A stretch of DNA of 64,000 bases from an uncultured Eubacteriales bacterium. Lineage in GTDB: Bacteria > Bacillota > Clostridia > Oscillospirales > Acutalibacteraceae. This document shows, one piece after another, positions 41,801 through 49,888 of the stretch. Within the stretch, counting starts at the first letter, position 1. Every line of letters starts with the position of its first letter. The DNA lies in contig CAKTVV010000003.1 in NCBI GenBank assembly GCA_934630515.1, positions 62,001 through 126,000 of the forward strand. Direction: 5' to 3'. A program made the position numbers and the translations under genes. Below the pieces are notes generated by a model. The model had not been told where the DNA came from, searched no databases, and worked only from the letters and a program-made list of their open reading frames with translations.

Positions 41801-44800
41801 TTGTGCAGCTTTACTTCGCTCTTGGTGGTGACCGACAGCTCCGGCTGGGCGACCTTCAGATTGCCCACCTTATTATTGATGAAATAGTCACTGACAATGG
41901 CAACGGTGTTATCAAACTGCAGCGTGTAGCTGCCCTCCGCCAGAAACAGCGGCACCGTCAGCACGAATTTCGCCTCAAACTCCTGCCCCACCGGCCAGCT
42001 GTCGGTGGTCTTGCCATCCGCCAGTGCGATGGTGCCGGTGCAGATCCGGCTGGTGGAATTGCGCTTCCAGAAATAGACCGCAAAGCTGTTGGTCTTGGGG
42101 AGCTTTTCGTTGATCTTCAGCGTCGCCGTGATCTCCACCGTGTCGCCGGCATACACCGTATTCTTCGGGAAATTGAATTCGTTGGTCTCCAGCTTATAGT
42201 CGGAGTATTCGGAATTATCAAAATCGATGGAGCCCCAGCCGCCGCTGCCCGCCTTGGCATAGATCTCCGCATGGGTCCAGCCGCCGGTGGTCATATCGTA
42301 ATCCGGATCCATATAGTGCTGCTCATCCGCCTCGGTCCAGAGGGGATTGGGCACGGCATTCTCGCCGATGGACGCCCGGGCGACCCACACGCTTGCATCG
42401 CTGAAAAACCGCAGCGCCGAGCCGTTGTCCATCTTCACGATGCCGTCGTACAACAGACCGTAACGGTATACACCGTTATAGAGACGCATCGCCAGCACAT
42501 TCCGCCCCTTGTGCAAATACTCGCTGATATCCAGCGTCACCGGCAGGCTCCAGGTATCGCCGGTGCGGGTCTCGGTGTAGACCTGCTCGCCGTTGATGTA
42601 CACATCCACCCGGTCGTCGGCGGTGATCTGCAGCTGTGCCGACTTGATCGTATCCTCCAGATTCAGCTCCTGCCGGAAATAGTAATACCGCTCGTTGTTC
42701 AGCTGGCTCTCGATGGTGTCGTAGTCCGCCGGGTGGACGATCCAGTTGCCCTCCCAGCCCTGACTCTCCGCCGGCTCGCCGGTCTGCCGCAGCTGTACAT
42801 TCAGCAGGGTCACGCCGCCGTCGCCGCCGGTCTTTTCCAGCCGCAGCCGATAATAGACCGCACTGATTGCCGTAAAGTCCACGGTGATTTCCGTCGGCAC
42901 CGGCGAAGCGGTCAGCTCCCGCTCCACGACCTTGCCCACCGGGCGATCCCGCCAATCATAGCCCTCCAGCACCAGCCGTCCCGCAGCGGTATCGGCGGTC
43001 TGGTAATGGGCGGTAAAGGTATAGCTGTAATGGGGGCGCAGGATCTCGATGTCGGTATACAGCGCCGCCGTATCGGCTGCCGTGCCGGAAAGGGTCACGC
43101 CGTGCGCCACGGCGACCGCCGGAGCTCCCTGCTTATCGGTCATCTTCCAGCCGCCGGGCAGGCGGTCGGAGGAGGCGGAGGCGAAGTCCTCGGCATACAC
43201 GACCTCGTCACTTTCGGTGTAGTTATAATACTCCACCCCGTCGATGTACACATCCGCCTCTTTGCCGCCGATGCGCAGCATAAGGGCGACCTGCTTCACA
43301 TTCTTTGTCACCGTGTAGACGATCCGGTATTCCTGCCAGTCGCTCAGATGGCTGCCGGAATGGAGCGCCCGCTCCTGCCCGTGCCAATCCTGCACCAGCG
43401 TGCCGTTGCTGCCATAGCCACGCACCACGGCGGCGAAAACACCCGAGACCGCCTCCTTGCTGCGCAGATGCACCACAAATTCGATGCGGTCACCCGCCTG
43501 CACGTCGATGCGCCGGGTCATCTCCGCAGTGGTGTAGTTGATGCGGTTATACTGCTTACGGATATGGAGCGAATGTCCGCCCCGGTAATACACGCTGCTG
43601 TCTGCCGTGATATTCGCTACGCCATCGGAGGTGGCATAGGTCCAGTTCAGCGGCTTGCCGCCAGCCACATACTCAAAGTCCAGATTGGGATCGGTGATCT
43701 CCTCCGCCGGGGTGATCGAGATATTATCGAAGAACATCTCGCACGCCTCCTCGGTAGAGGGGATGATCCATATACGGATGTATTTGGTGCCGGGAGCGGT
43801 CTTGAAAACCGCCCCGCAGTTTTGCCAATCAAAGGAGCCGTAGGCATTGGCGTCCGGTAGCCATGTAAAGTTCACCGACTCATCGGAGGAGCCGTTGCCC
43901 AGATTATCGGTGAATTGCCGGACACAGATCACCACCGAGCCCTTTTTGTTGCCCCGCACCATAGCGTCATAGGACAGCAGATAGCTGGTGCCGCCCTCCA
44001 CCGGGATCATGGCGCTCTGAAGATACAGCTGCACCATCCCTGTCTCCGGCTTTTGAACGCAGGCCGCCGCACTGCCGTCGCCGGAGGCGCCGTCCACCTT
44101 CGTCACCGTATAGGCACCAAAGTTGCCCTCCTCGTATTCGCCGGGCTGACCGGGCTTTTCCCGGCGCTCGTAGAACGTCCAGTTGAAAGGCTCCTCGCCG
44201 TTTTCACCGGTCTCAAAGTCCAGATTGGCGTCCGCCGCATCCCCTAAATACCGGATCGACACATTATCGAACAGGAACGCAGCCCCCGCTTTATAGGAAT
44301 GGATCTCAAAGCGCATCTCCGCTGCTGCGGTGTCGCTGCCGGTGGTAAAGGTCGCCGTGTAGCTGTGCCACTGCCCGTCGTTGTTGCCGGAATTGGCAGA
44401 TGCCAGCCAGTTATAGGGCGTCCCCTCGGTGGTATCCGAGCCGTTCGCCTTATAGGTACGCACCAGCGGAAATACGCCGATGTCCGTACCGGTATAGCTG
44501 CCTTGGAACGTGACCCGGTAGACCGCATTGGGCTTCGCCGCCACCCGGGTGCTGTAGATCACCAGAGCGCCCTTGTCGTTGTCCTTTTGCGTGGTCACCT
44601 GCAGCGCAGCGCTGCCGTCCACGCCGACCCCCGGCTGATAGCTGCGGATATAGGTGTCATCCGTCGTTTCCAGCACATAGGATTGCCAGTTCAGCGGCAT
44701 AGCGCTGTTGGGGTCTTTCAGCTCAAAATCGAAGTTCTCCGGATGCTCCAGCTCCCGGAAGGTGATGGATTTCAGCCTGGCGCCGCTCTCGGAGACATAG

Positions 44801-47277
44801 CTCGCCCGCATATAGTGCGCCCCGTTCGGCACCACAAAATAGCCGTTGGCATCCGTCTGAGTATATGCAGCGCCCGCATCAAAGGTCAGCCGCAGCGTGC
44901 CGCCGCTGCCCTCCGTCTGCACCCGATAGATGGCGCCGCCGGTCACGTCATATCGCAGCGAGGCGGCGGAGGACTGGGCGCCGAAGGTGATCGTCCCATC
45001 CGCAGCGGAATACTCCACATCACCGGAAAAGCTCCAGCCGGGAGCCGTCAGCACCCGCAGCCCCTCAAAAGCGCCGTTTTGGATCAGATTACGGGCGGTA
45101 TCCGCCTCACCCCAGACGAAGAAATCGCCGTCCGGAATGAGGTTGGTCTTGTTCGGGTCGGATTTCAGATACAGCCGCACATTGTCGATATAGCAATCCA
45201 CGCCGTTATAGCCGCCGGCACCGATCACCAGTGGCATCCAGTCGTTGATAGACGCCGTAAACTCGTAGCGTACCGTCGTCCAGTCGGCGTAGTTCTTATT
45301 CTCCAGACGATAAGAGCCGATGCCGGTATCCGTCCATGTGCCCTTGCCCCAGTACAGCTCCATGTAGAGCGGGTCGCCGCCCGTCTGCGTGCTGCCCTTC
45401 ATGGACATTTCCAGCACATAGGTGTTGCCGGCGGCCGCATTGGTCAGCAGGTAGGAAAGCCGCAGATCATAGCCACCCACATGATGTACCCCGTAATCCC
45501 GATACAGATGCAGCGCACCGGGATCCTTATCCCCCTCCTCGACCAGCCGGATATAGGCGTTGTCGTCGTTCGGGTTCGCATAGATACCGTCGCCGTATTT
45601 CCAGCTGTCCGGGAACACTGCCGTCTGCTTATACGGGCACAGAGAGGCATTGTCCAGCAGCATGGTATCCCCCGCAGCGCCCCAGAACACAATACGCACC
45701 TGCACCCGCACCGCATTCGCCGGAGCGGTAAAGGCGGCGCTGACGGTCTGCCAGTCATTCGGCAGATCGGCCTCCAGACTGCCGGTGAGCATATCATAGG
45801 AGATCGCCTGCGGCGTGCCGGCACGGTCAAAGCTGTAACCGCTCAGCAAATAATGCCGCCGGGTGCCGGTACCCTTGAGGTCGATCGAGAAACGGTACCG
45901 GGCACCGCCCTCGACCGCAATATCCTTGGTGCCGACCGTCGTCCATACCTCGTTATTCACATGGCGGGTCGCCTTCAGCACGCCGCCGTGCGCTCCATCC
46001 GTGGCTGCCTCCAGAGACACGGCGCTGTCCACGTTGTCGTTTACCTGCCAGCCCAGCTCCTGCTCCGCCATCGCTGCCCCGGCAAAGCTGCCGTTGAACT
46101 GCTCCAGCGGCAGATAGGTATAGACCACATCCTCGAAATCGCCGTTCTGCACCAGATTCACCGCCGTCACCAGCGACGCACTGTCCGAGGCGAGGAAATC
46201 CCCGCAGCCGCCCAGCACATCCACGCCGGTGGAAGTATTGGTGACGGTGATATGGCTGATATACAGATTGCTCGCCCAGTTATAGCGGGAGAATTTGAGC
46301 AAAAACTCCCGGGAGCCGGCGGAAGTATAGGTATAGGTATACTCCGTCCACTCTCCAAAGGAATTGGTATCCTTTGTGATGATATAGTCAGTGTTGTCCG
46401 TATTCGTTGCGTCTACGAAACGCACATCCTGCCCTACATAGGTCACCGTGCCCTTTACCCACAGGGACACCCTGTATTCCCCTGCCGGCACCTCCAAGGG
46501 AGACACCAGCGCCATATGCATATCGTGGGTATCCGCCGTATTCACAAAGTGCAGCGCACCGGCGCCGTTATAGCCGGTCTCCACCGTCTCCGTGTAGTAT
46601 TCGGGAGTGTTGACCCAGGGGCTGCCGGTGCCGTCGGGGAAGCGATACCAGCGGCCGGGTGTGTAGCCGGCGGCTTCATACGAATCGTAGAGCGGCGCCG
46701 TCCGGCTGTAGGGATACAGGAACGCATTATCCGCCGCATAGGTCTCGCCGGCAACGCTCTGCTCATTCCCCAAGCCGAGCTCCAGCCGGGCATAGCCCGC
46801 CTCCGCCGGCACCGTCAGATCGCCCGCCAGCTCGGTAAATGCTGCACCGGGCACGCCCGTCGCTGCGCTCACTGCCTCGCCCACCGGCTCCTTGCCCCCG
46901 GCATCCCGGTAGAACCGGACCCGCAGGGCAGCCGCCGCATCCACGGCCTCCGATCGCACCGACACGCCGGCACGGTATTTCTGCCCCGCCGCCACAGCGG
47001 TCAGCGCCGAAGAAAGCACCGCCTCGCCGCTGCCGGTCTTTGTCACCAGAGCGCCGCTGCCGCTGACACCCTCGGTTACATCCAGCGTGCCCTTGCCCTC
47101 CAGCGTCCAGCCGGTAAAGCTCTGGAACCGTTCATCCTCGGCGGCGGACACCGCTGCCAGCGGCACCATGCCCAGCAGCAGCGCCAAACACAGCAGCGCC
47201 GCACTGATCCGGCGGGTCAGACGGGGATGCCGTCCGGCCTTTGCCGCCGCACCGATCGTATGTACATCTGATCTCAT
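38896..47277 (-). CDS. Giant secreted GH42-like glycosidase with many carbohydrate-binding modules
   Basis: 2793 aa. Signal peptide (cleaved near AAVSAAE, residue about 46). Residues about 50-1480: a chain of CBM4/9-like jelly-roll modules, at least seven, with recurring LxFDNVSI-type ends and NLDFE/NGDFE starts. About 1480-1700: galactose-binding-type region with DTIKSAQLQITADDRVDVYINGE. About 1880-2500: clan A barrel like GH42 beta-galactosidase, with TTYEWQWWGMNG near residue 1980 (acid/base region) and KLYIAEDDDRNHTT near 2160 (nucleophile region), then an amidotransferase-like domain. About 2550-2620: InlB-type B-repeat-like unit. Then a Pro/Thr/Asp-rich spacer, one membrane helix (about 2690-2716) and an 80-residue basic beta-rich tail, probably cytoplasmic. 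Start follows AAGGAGAATG. Product likely cuts or binds a polymer for the ABC importer. Confidence 0.8.
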   Translation of the reverse strand: MRSDVHTIGAAAKAGRHPRLTRRISAALLCLALLLGMVPLAAVSAAEDERFQSFTGWTLEGKGTLDVTEGVSGSGALVTKTGSGEAVLSSALTAVAAGQKYRAGVSVRSEAVDAAAALRVRFYRDAGGKEPVGEAVSAATGVPGAAFTELAGDLTVPAEAGYARLELGLGNEQSVAGETYAADNAFLYPYSRTAPLYDSYEAAGYTPGRWYRFPDGTGSPWVNTPEYYTETVETGYNGAGALHFVNTADTHDMHMALVSPLEVPAGEYRVSLWVKGTVTYVGQDVRFVDATNTDNTDYIITKDTNSFGEWTEYTYTYTSAGSREFLLKFSRYNWASNLYISHITVTNTSTGVDVLGGCGDFLASDSASLVTAVNLVQNGDFEDVVYTYLPLEQFNGSFAGAAMAEQELGWQVNDNVDSAVSLEAATDGAHGGVLKATRHVNNEVWTTVGTKDIAVEGGARYRFSIDLKGTGTRRHYLLSGYSFDRAGTPQAISYDMLTGSLEADLPNDWQTVSAAFTAPANAVRVQVRIVFWGAAGDTMLLDNASLCPYKQTAVFPDSWKYGDGIYANPNDDNAYIRLVEEGDKDPGALHLYRDYGVHHVGGYDLRLSYLLTNAAAGNTYVLEMSMKGSTQTGGDPLYMELYWGKGTWTDTGIGSYRLENKNYADWTTVRYEFTASINDWMPLVIGAGGYNGVDCYIDNVRLYLKSDPNKTNLIPDGDFFVWGEADTARNLIQNGAFEGLRVLTAPGWSFSGDVEYSAADGTITFGAQSSAASLRYDVTGGAIYRVQTEGSGGTLRLTFDAGAAYTQTDANGYFVVPNGAHYMRASYVSESGARLKSITFRELEHPENFDFELKDPNSAMPLNWQSYVLETTDDTYIRSYQPGVGVDGSAALQVTTQKDNDKGALVIYSTRVAAKPNAVYRVTFQGSYTGTDIGVFPLVRTYKANGSDTTEGTPYNWLASANSGNNDGQWHSYTATFTTGSDTAAAEMRFEIHSYKAGAAFLFDNVSIRYLGDAADANLDFETGENGEEPFNWTFYERREKPGQPGEYEEGNFGAYTVTKVDGASGDGSAAACVQKPETGMVQLYLQSAMIPVEGGTSYLLSYDAMVRGNKKGSVVICVRQFTDNLGNGSSDESVNFTWLPDANAYGSFDWQNCGAVFKTAPGTKYIRIWIIPSTEEACEMFFDNISITPAEEITDPNLDFEYVAGGKPLNWTYATSDGVANITADSSVYYRGGHSLHIRKQYNRINYTTAEMTRRIDVQAGDRIEFVVHLRSKEAVSGVFAAVVRGYGSNGTLVQDWHGQERALHSGSHLSDWQEYRIVYTVTKNVKQVALMLRIGGKEADVYIDGVEYYNYTESDEVVYAEDFASASSDRLPGGWKMTDKQGAPAVAVAHGVTLSGTAADTAALYTDIEILRPHYSYTFTAHYQTADTAAGRLVLEGYDWRDRPVGKVVERELTASPVPTEITVDFTAISAVYYRLRLEKTGGDGGVTLLNVQLRQTGEPAESQGWEGNWIVHPADYDTIESQLNNERYYYFRQELNLEDTIKSAQLQITADDRVDVYINGEQVYTETRTGDTWSLPVTLDISEYLHKGRNVLAMRLYNGVYRYGLLYDGIVKMDNGSALRFFSDASVWVARASIGENAVPNPLWTEADEQHYMDPDYDMTTGGWTHAEIYAKAGSGGWGSIDFDNSEYSDYKLETNEFNFPKNTVYAGDTVEITATLKINEKLPKTNSFAVYFWKRNSTSRICTGTIALADGKTTDSWPVGQEFEAKFVLTVPLFLAEGSYTLQFDNTVAIVSDYFINNKVGNLKVAQPELSVTTKSEVKLHNGKPTVFVNGIAKAPLWYSRPERDTQFDTAEMAGLANGGIDTSIAFILPRETLGELWMPDGTLKTETIDRQMLGTLAADPNSQLMVAIDTTPPQWWLDQHPDECVKLNTGVISKESFSSEVYRQEVGEVLTRIIQYLMEQPYANNIVGFKITGGTTYEWQWWGMNGNSSVIGDYSSAGLTAFRQWLRKKYASVEALRQAWGDAFVTFETAGVPDKAARTATTYGSVLSATENRHAIDYELFMGDMKTDAMLYFAEVAKKAVNNRLMVGTYAGYLLNVTNYDMASSTSQTSFQRILDSEYIDFITCPWLYSEREIGYSGDYMSAVDSVTAHGKLYIAEDDDRNHTTDMFEAPDARAAVGWTRTAEQTVETLKRNYAYAISKGCGLYLYSLAGTYFTDTQVQQLASQMMQEMTLSLGLTRKSVSDVAVFYDEQSAAYVGYSGSSLTDELLSKALLMYQRRELYSMGAPYDTYVLDDLEKGLVPEHKVNIMLSATQITAAERKAIEERLCKNGNVIIWIFTAGLSDGETTDVANLSALTGMQMQLVSSPDGQRKQLGTVEVTDYDHWLTQGLADVSYGAIEYNTLAPVIAVNDPEARVLGYHTAQNGWAANSAGLAVKEMNENGRQWVSIYSAVPCFPQALLRNILTHLGCHVYDETASDVVYADNNYVAVHSLFGGDKTIRLPRRSTVYDVFNGKIVAENVTEFTVNCEKSETRLFRLSDDTKLRTYFTRTAGGSITPEGLQTVEPGGSLTLTLSADEGYRLDHLMVDGVKTTVSGSTYTLTDIQESHTVIACYARVYAKPPIDDGSDTPDTPNTPDTPAVPDTPVTPTQPGGDTPDTPADDTKPTEPEKKPVKKNTVKYTKNTELNWPVVLALGGGVLAGVAALVVLLLLLGRNVVFYRNGKRVKATRAKRSGIRLDGLNRRGGLTGVTAVVKRGYVRRHKGQTLRFTLDGAPKASVTLEGDGEARVTL

Positions 47278-47309
47278 GGTTCATTCTCCTTAACTCGTTG
47301 CTCCCAGTT

Positions 47310-47657
47310 TCACGGTCTTACGGGAGGTCCCCATTCCCGGGTCGCCGGGACGGTCGTCGTGGTCGTACCGGTCGTCTGCTCCGGCGCTGCGGTCTCCGCC
47401 GTAGTGGGCGCCGTCGCAGGAGCGTCCGTCTGCCGGCCGCTGCCGGTCGTCCCCTGCGTTGTGGCTGCAGCCGGCGCCGTCGTCGTACCGGACGTTGCCA
47501 CAGTCATCGTACCGGAGGACGCTGTTGTCGTACCGGAGGGCGCCGCAGACGCCGCCGAGGACTCCTCCGGACGGCTGACGTCCGCCCCCTGACAGGCGGG
47601 CAGCAGCAGCAACGCCGCTATGCATACCGCCCCCGCTATGCGGTGCATCCGTTTCAT
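47310..47657 (-). CDS. Small Thr/Ala-rich lipoprotein
   Basis: 115 aa. Signal peptide with lipobox LLLLPAC (Cys near residue 22) followed by about 90 residues that are almost only Thr, Ala, Ser, Gly and Pro, ending REWGPPVRP. No folded domain is seen; it resembles a glycosylatable surface spacer. It sits between two genes for glycan-binding proteins and its frame shows the expected AAAAGGGG site. Another frame is open over the same bases, but lacks a signal peptide or ribosome site. Function not recognised. Confidence 0.6.
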   Translation of the reverse strand: MKRMHRIAGAVCIAALLLLPACQGADVSRPEESSAASAAPSGTTTASSGTMTVATSGTTTAPAAATTQGTTGSGRQTDAPATAPTTAETAAPEQTTGTTTTTVPATREWGPPVRP

Positions 47658-47704
47658 CCGCTTTCATCCCCTTTTCTCGTATAGCGGCTGCCCGCTCACA
47701 CGGT

Positions 47705-49525
47705 TCAGGCCGCTGCCGCTGCGATAGCGGTCAGCCGTGCCGTCTCCGCCTCGGTCAGCGTATCGCCGTACTGCTCAAGAGTCGCCCGTGCCGCTGCCGC
47801 CAGATTGGTGGCATAATACTCGCTCGCATCCTCATGGGAGTAGTACGACCGCCGGATACCGGAGGCATCCGTATAGGTCACATAGGTGCGGGCGGCAATA
47901 TCGGTGGCATAGTGCTTTTCCGGAATGGAGATCACCACCGCCGTAAACTTCACCGTACCGTCGGCGGTGTAGTCCTGCCCGGCCTTCAGCCGGTTGACCG
48001 CCGGAACCCGCCGGATCCCGGCATCGTCCACGCTGGACAGATCAAAGGTGCCGGTCGCCTTCGATTTCTGCGCCACGATCGTACCGATCTCCGCAGCGCT
48101 GTCCAGCTCCTGCAGCCGGGCAACGGCGGTCTCGTCGATCTGGCTAATGAACCGCAAGCCCTCCTTGCCCACCAGCCGCACCTGCACCGCTTGTATCTGG
48201 GGCTGCTGCCCCACTTGGATCCAGCCGGTATACAGCGCCGTATCCGCCGTCACAGCGGTGCCGTTGACAAACGGCACGGTGCATTCCGCATCGGTGTAAT
48301 AGCCCTTGAACCAGGCGCCGTCCTTGACCGGCGTTTCGGCAGACAGATCCAGCGTATCGCCGTCGTATACCGTCTTATATGTAACGCCGTCCAGCGTGAC
48401 CGTATGCTGCGCCACCTCAAAGCCGCCGTTTGCGATCAGCTCCCCGGCGGTGTCCGGCTCGGACACATAAAAATCGCCGCCGGTGAGCAGATTGGTCTTG
48501 CTGGAGTCGGACTCTCGGTAGACCACGATGTTGTCCACGGAGCAATCCACGCCATTATAGCCGCCGGCACCGATCCACAGGCGGTGCCACCAGCCACCGG
48601 TCGCCGTAAAGCGGAAGCGCAGCTGCGTCCACTCGTCATAGGCGGTGTTGAAGAGCTGATACGTCGTCGTACCGTTATCCCACACGCACGCATCCCCGTC
48701 TCCGCCGTAATCCAGCAGCTGCAGGGTCAGCGGATCGCCCGCCACGCTGGCATTTCCCTTGATCCACATTTCCAGCACAAACGTATCCGCAGACAAGGAT
48801 TTCAGCATCTGGCTGATCGCCACGCTCTTTCCGCCCAGCGTCTGCGCATAATCCCGGTAAAAATGCACCGCACCCGCATTGTCCTCGGTGCAGCCCGCCT
48901 CCTCCAAGGTCAGATCCTGATAGGGCTCATCCGGATCGCTGTAGTCTCCGTATTTCCACTCGTCCGAAAGAGCGGGGGTCTTTTTGACCGGGCAGATCGA
49001 CACATTGTCCAGCCGCATGGTATCGCCCGCTGCCCCCTGAAAAACAATGCGCAGCTGCACCTTGCCGGTGGTCTCGGTGGTGGTGAACTCTCCGTCGATC
49101 GTTGTCCAGCTCGTCGGGAGATCCCCCTCCCGGTTGCCGGGCTTTACGTTGTCATCGACCACGCCCCAGTTCTCGGTAAAATACACCGCCCGCAGAATAT
49201 AAAACGGATGTACACCGCTGCCCTTCAGATCCATACGCAAATGATAGGTGGTGCTCGGCTCCACCGGCACCGTCAGGCTGGCAAAGTTCCACCCGGCTCC
49301 GATCGCCGCCGTGGGACCCTTGGTCATTTCCAGCACGCCGCCGTGGGTGTCGTCGGTCGTCCACGCCAGCGTATCCTGCGTATCCGTCGATACCTCCCAG
49401 CCCCGCAGACGCTCCGCCGCCGCATCCGCCGACACATAAAACAGCGGCATCGCCCCGATCACCAGCAGCAGGGACAGCAGTGCAGCCCCGACACGTCTGG
49501 CTCTTAAAGATACCCGTTTTGTCAT
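47705..49525 (-). CDS. Secreted multi-module glycan-binding protein
   Basis: 606 aa. Signal peptide (about residues 8-34). About 35-200 and 205-370: two CBM4/9-like modules, ending in MRLDNVSICPVKK and VDCSVDNIVVY, clearly homologous to residues about 395-740 of the 2793-aa protein encoded downstream. About 395-455: a short beta-grasp repeat like Flg_new (GAWFKGYYTDAECTVPF). About 460-606: an unassigned domain with GKEGLRFISQIDE and a helical end. No catalytic site, membrane helix or LPXTG was seen, so it is probably released or held by glycan binding. ATG chosen after GGAGTG. First gene of the utilisation operon. Confidence 0.7.
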   Translation of the reverse strand: MTKRVSLRARRVGAALLSLLLVIGAMPLFYVSADAAAERLRGWEVSTDTQDTLAWTTDDTHGGVLEMTKGPTAAIGAGWNFASLTVPVEPSTTYHLRMDLKGSGVHPFYILRAVYFTENWGVVDDNVKPGNREGDLPTSWTTIDGEFTTTETTGKVQLRIVFQGAAGDTMRLDNVSICPVKKTPALSDEWKYGDYSDPDEPYQDLTLEEAGCTEDNAGAVHFYRDYAQTLGGKSVAISQMLKSLSADTFVLEMWIKGNASVAGDPLTLQLLDYGGDGDACVWDNGTTTYQLFNTAYDEWTQLRFRFTATGGWWHRLWIGAGGYNGVDCSVDNIVVYRESDSSKTNLLTGGDFYVSEPDTAGELIANGGFEVAQHTVTLDGVTYKTVYDGDTLDLSAETPVKDGAWFKGYYTDAECTVPFVNGTAVTADTALYTGWIQVGQQPQIQAVQVRLVGKEGLRFISQIDETAVARLQELDSAAEIGTIVAQKSKATGTFDLSSVDDAGIRRVPAVNRLKAGQDYTADGTVKFTAVVISIPEKHYATDIAARTYVTYTDASGIRRSYYSHEDASEYYATNLAAAARATLEQYGDTLTEAETARLTAIAAAAA

Positions 49526-49580
49526 GTGTAACACTCCATTCGTCTCATATTTCGGTACGCTCCGACCTTATGCTATGGCT

Positions 49581-49611
49581 ATTGTAACAAATTCTTTTCC
49601 GTTCGGTGTCA
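49581..49611 (-). promoter_or_regulatory. Candidate activator-dependent promoter of the utilisation operon
   Basis: In the 363-base gap 49526-49888 the minus strand has TACAAT (49586-49581), with only a poor, badly spaced TGACAC (49611-49606). The rest of the gap is AT-rich and without genes. A -10 without a -35 suits a promoter activated by the YesN-type regulator encoded on the other side. Confidence 0.35.
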
Positions 49612-49818
49612 CTTTTTTTGCCGTCTGCGGTTCACTATTTTTACCTTTTGTGTATATATGCTATATATTTCCTCGTTTTGTTGGGATTTCTGATCGGTTT
49701 CGTGCAAACTGTCCGGTAAAACAGCCGGTTTCAGTCCACCACAGGCAGGCTCCACCGCTTTTGTAAAAAAAATACACCCCGAAAGTCAAAAAATCTATCC
49801 AAAAACCGCCGGAACGGA

Positions 49819-49847
49819 TTGGCTTTTTTCGCCGTTTCGTGTATAAT
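49819..49847 (+). promoter_or_regulatory. Promoter of the histidine kinase/response regulator pair
   Basis: TTGGCT (49819-49824), 17 bases, perfect TATAAT (49842-49847), 41 bases before the kinase start codon. Confidence 0.75.
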
Positions 49848-49888
49848 GAGGGTATTATCGGTTCAAGATCACCGAGAGGAGGTACAGC

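Noticed and set aside
38686..43860. Plus-strand open frame of 1724 codons opposite the 2793-aa gene
   Set aside because: Rich in Arg, His, Gln and Ile with no domain, signal peptide or ribosome site. It is the antisense of a GC-rich gene whose codon pattern leaves few stops on the other strand.
44299..47271. Plus-strand open frame of 990 codons
   Set aside because: Same antisense effect over the N-terminal CBM region of the 2793-aa gene; no protein-like features.
49526..49888. Possible riboswitch or small gene in the 363-base divergent gap
   Set aside because: The gap is AT-rich with promoter elements only; no conserved hairpin set, T-run or credible short frame with a ribosome site was found.
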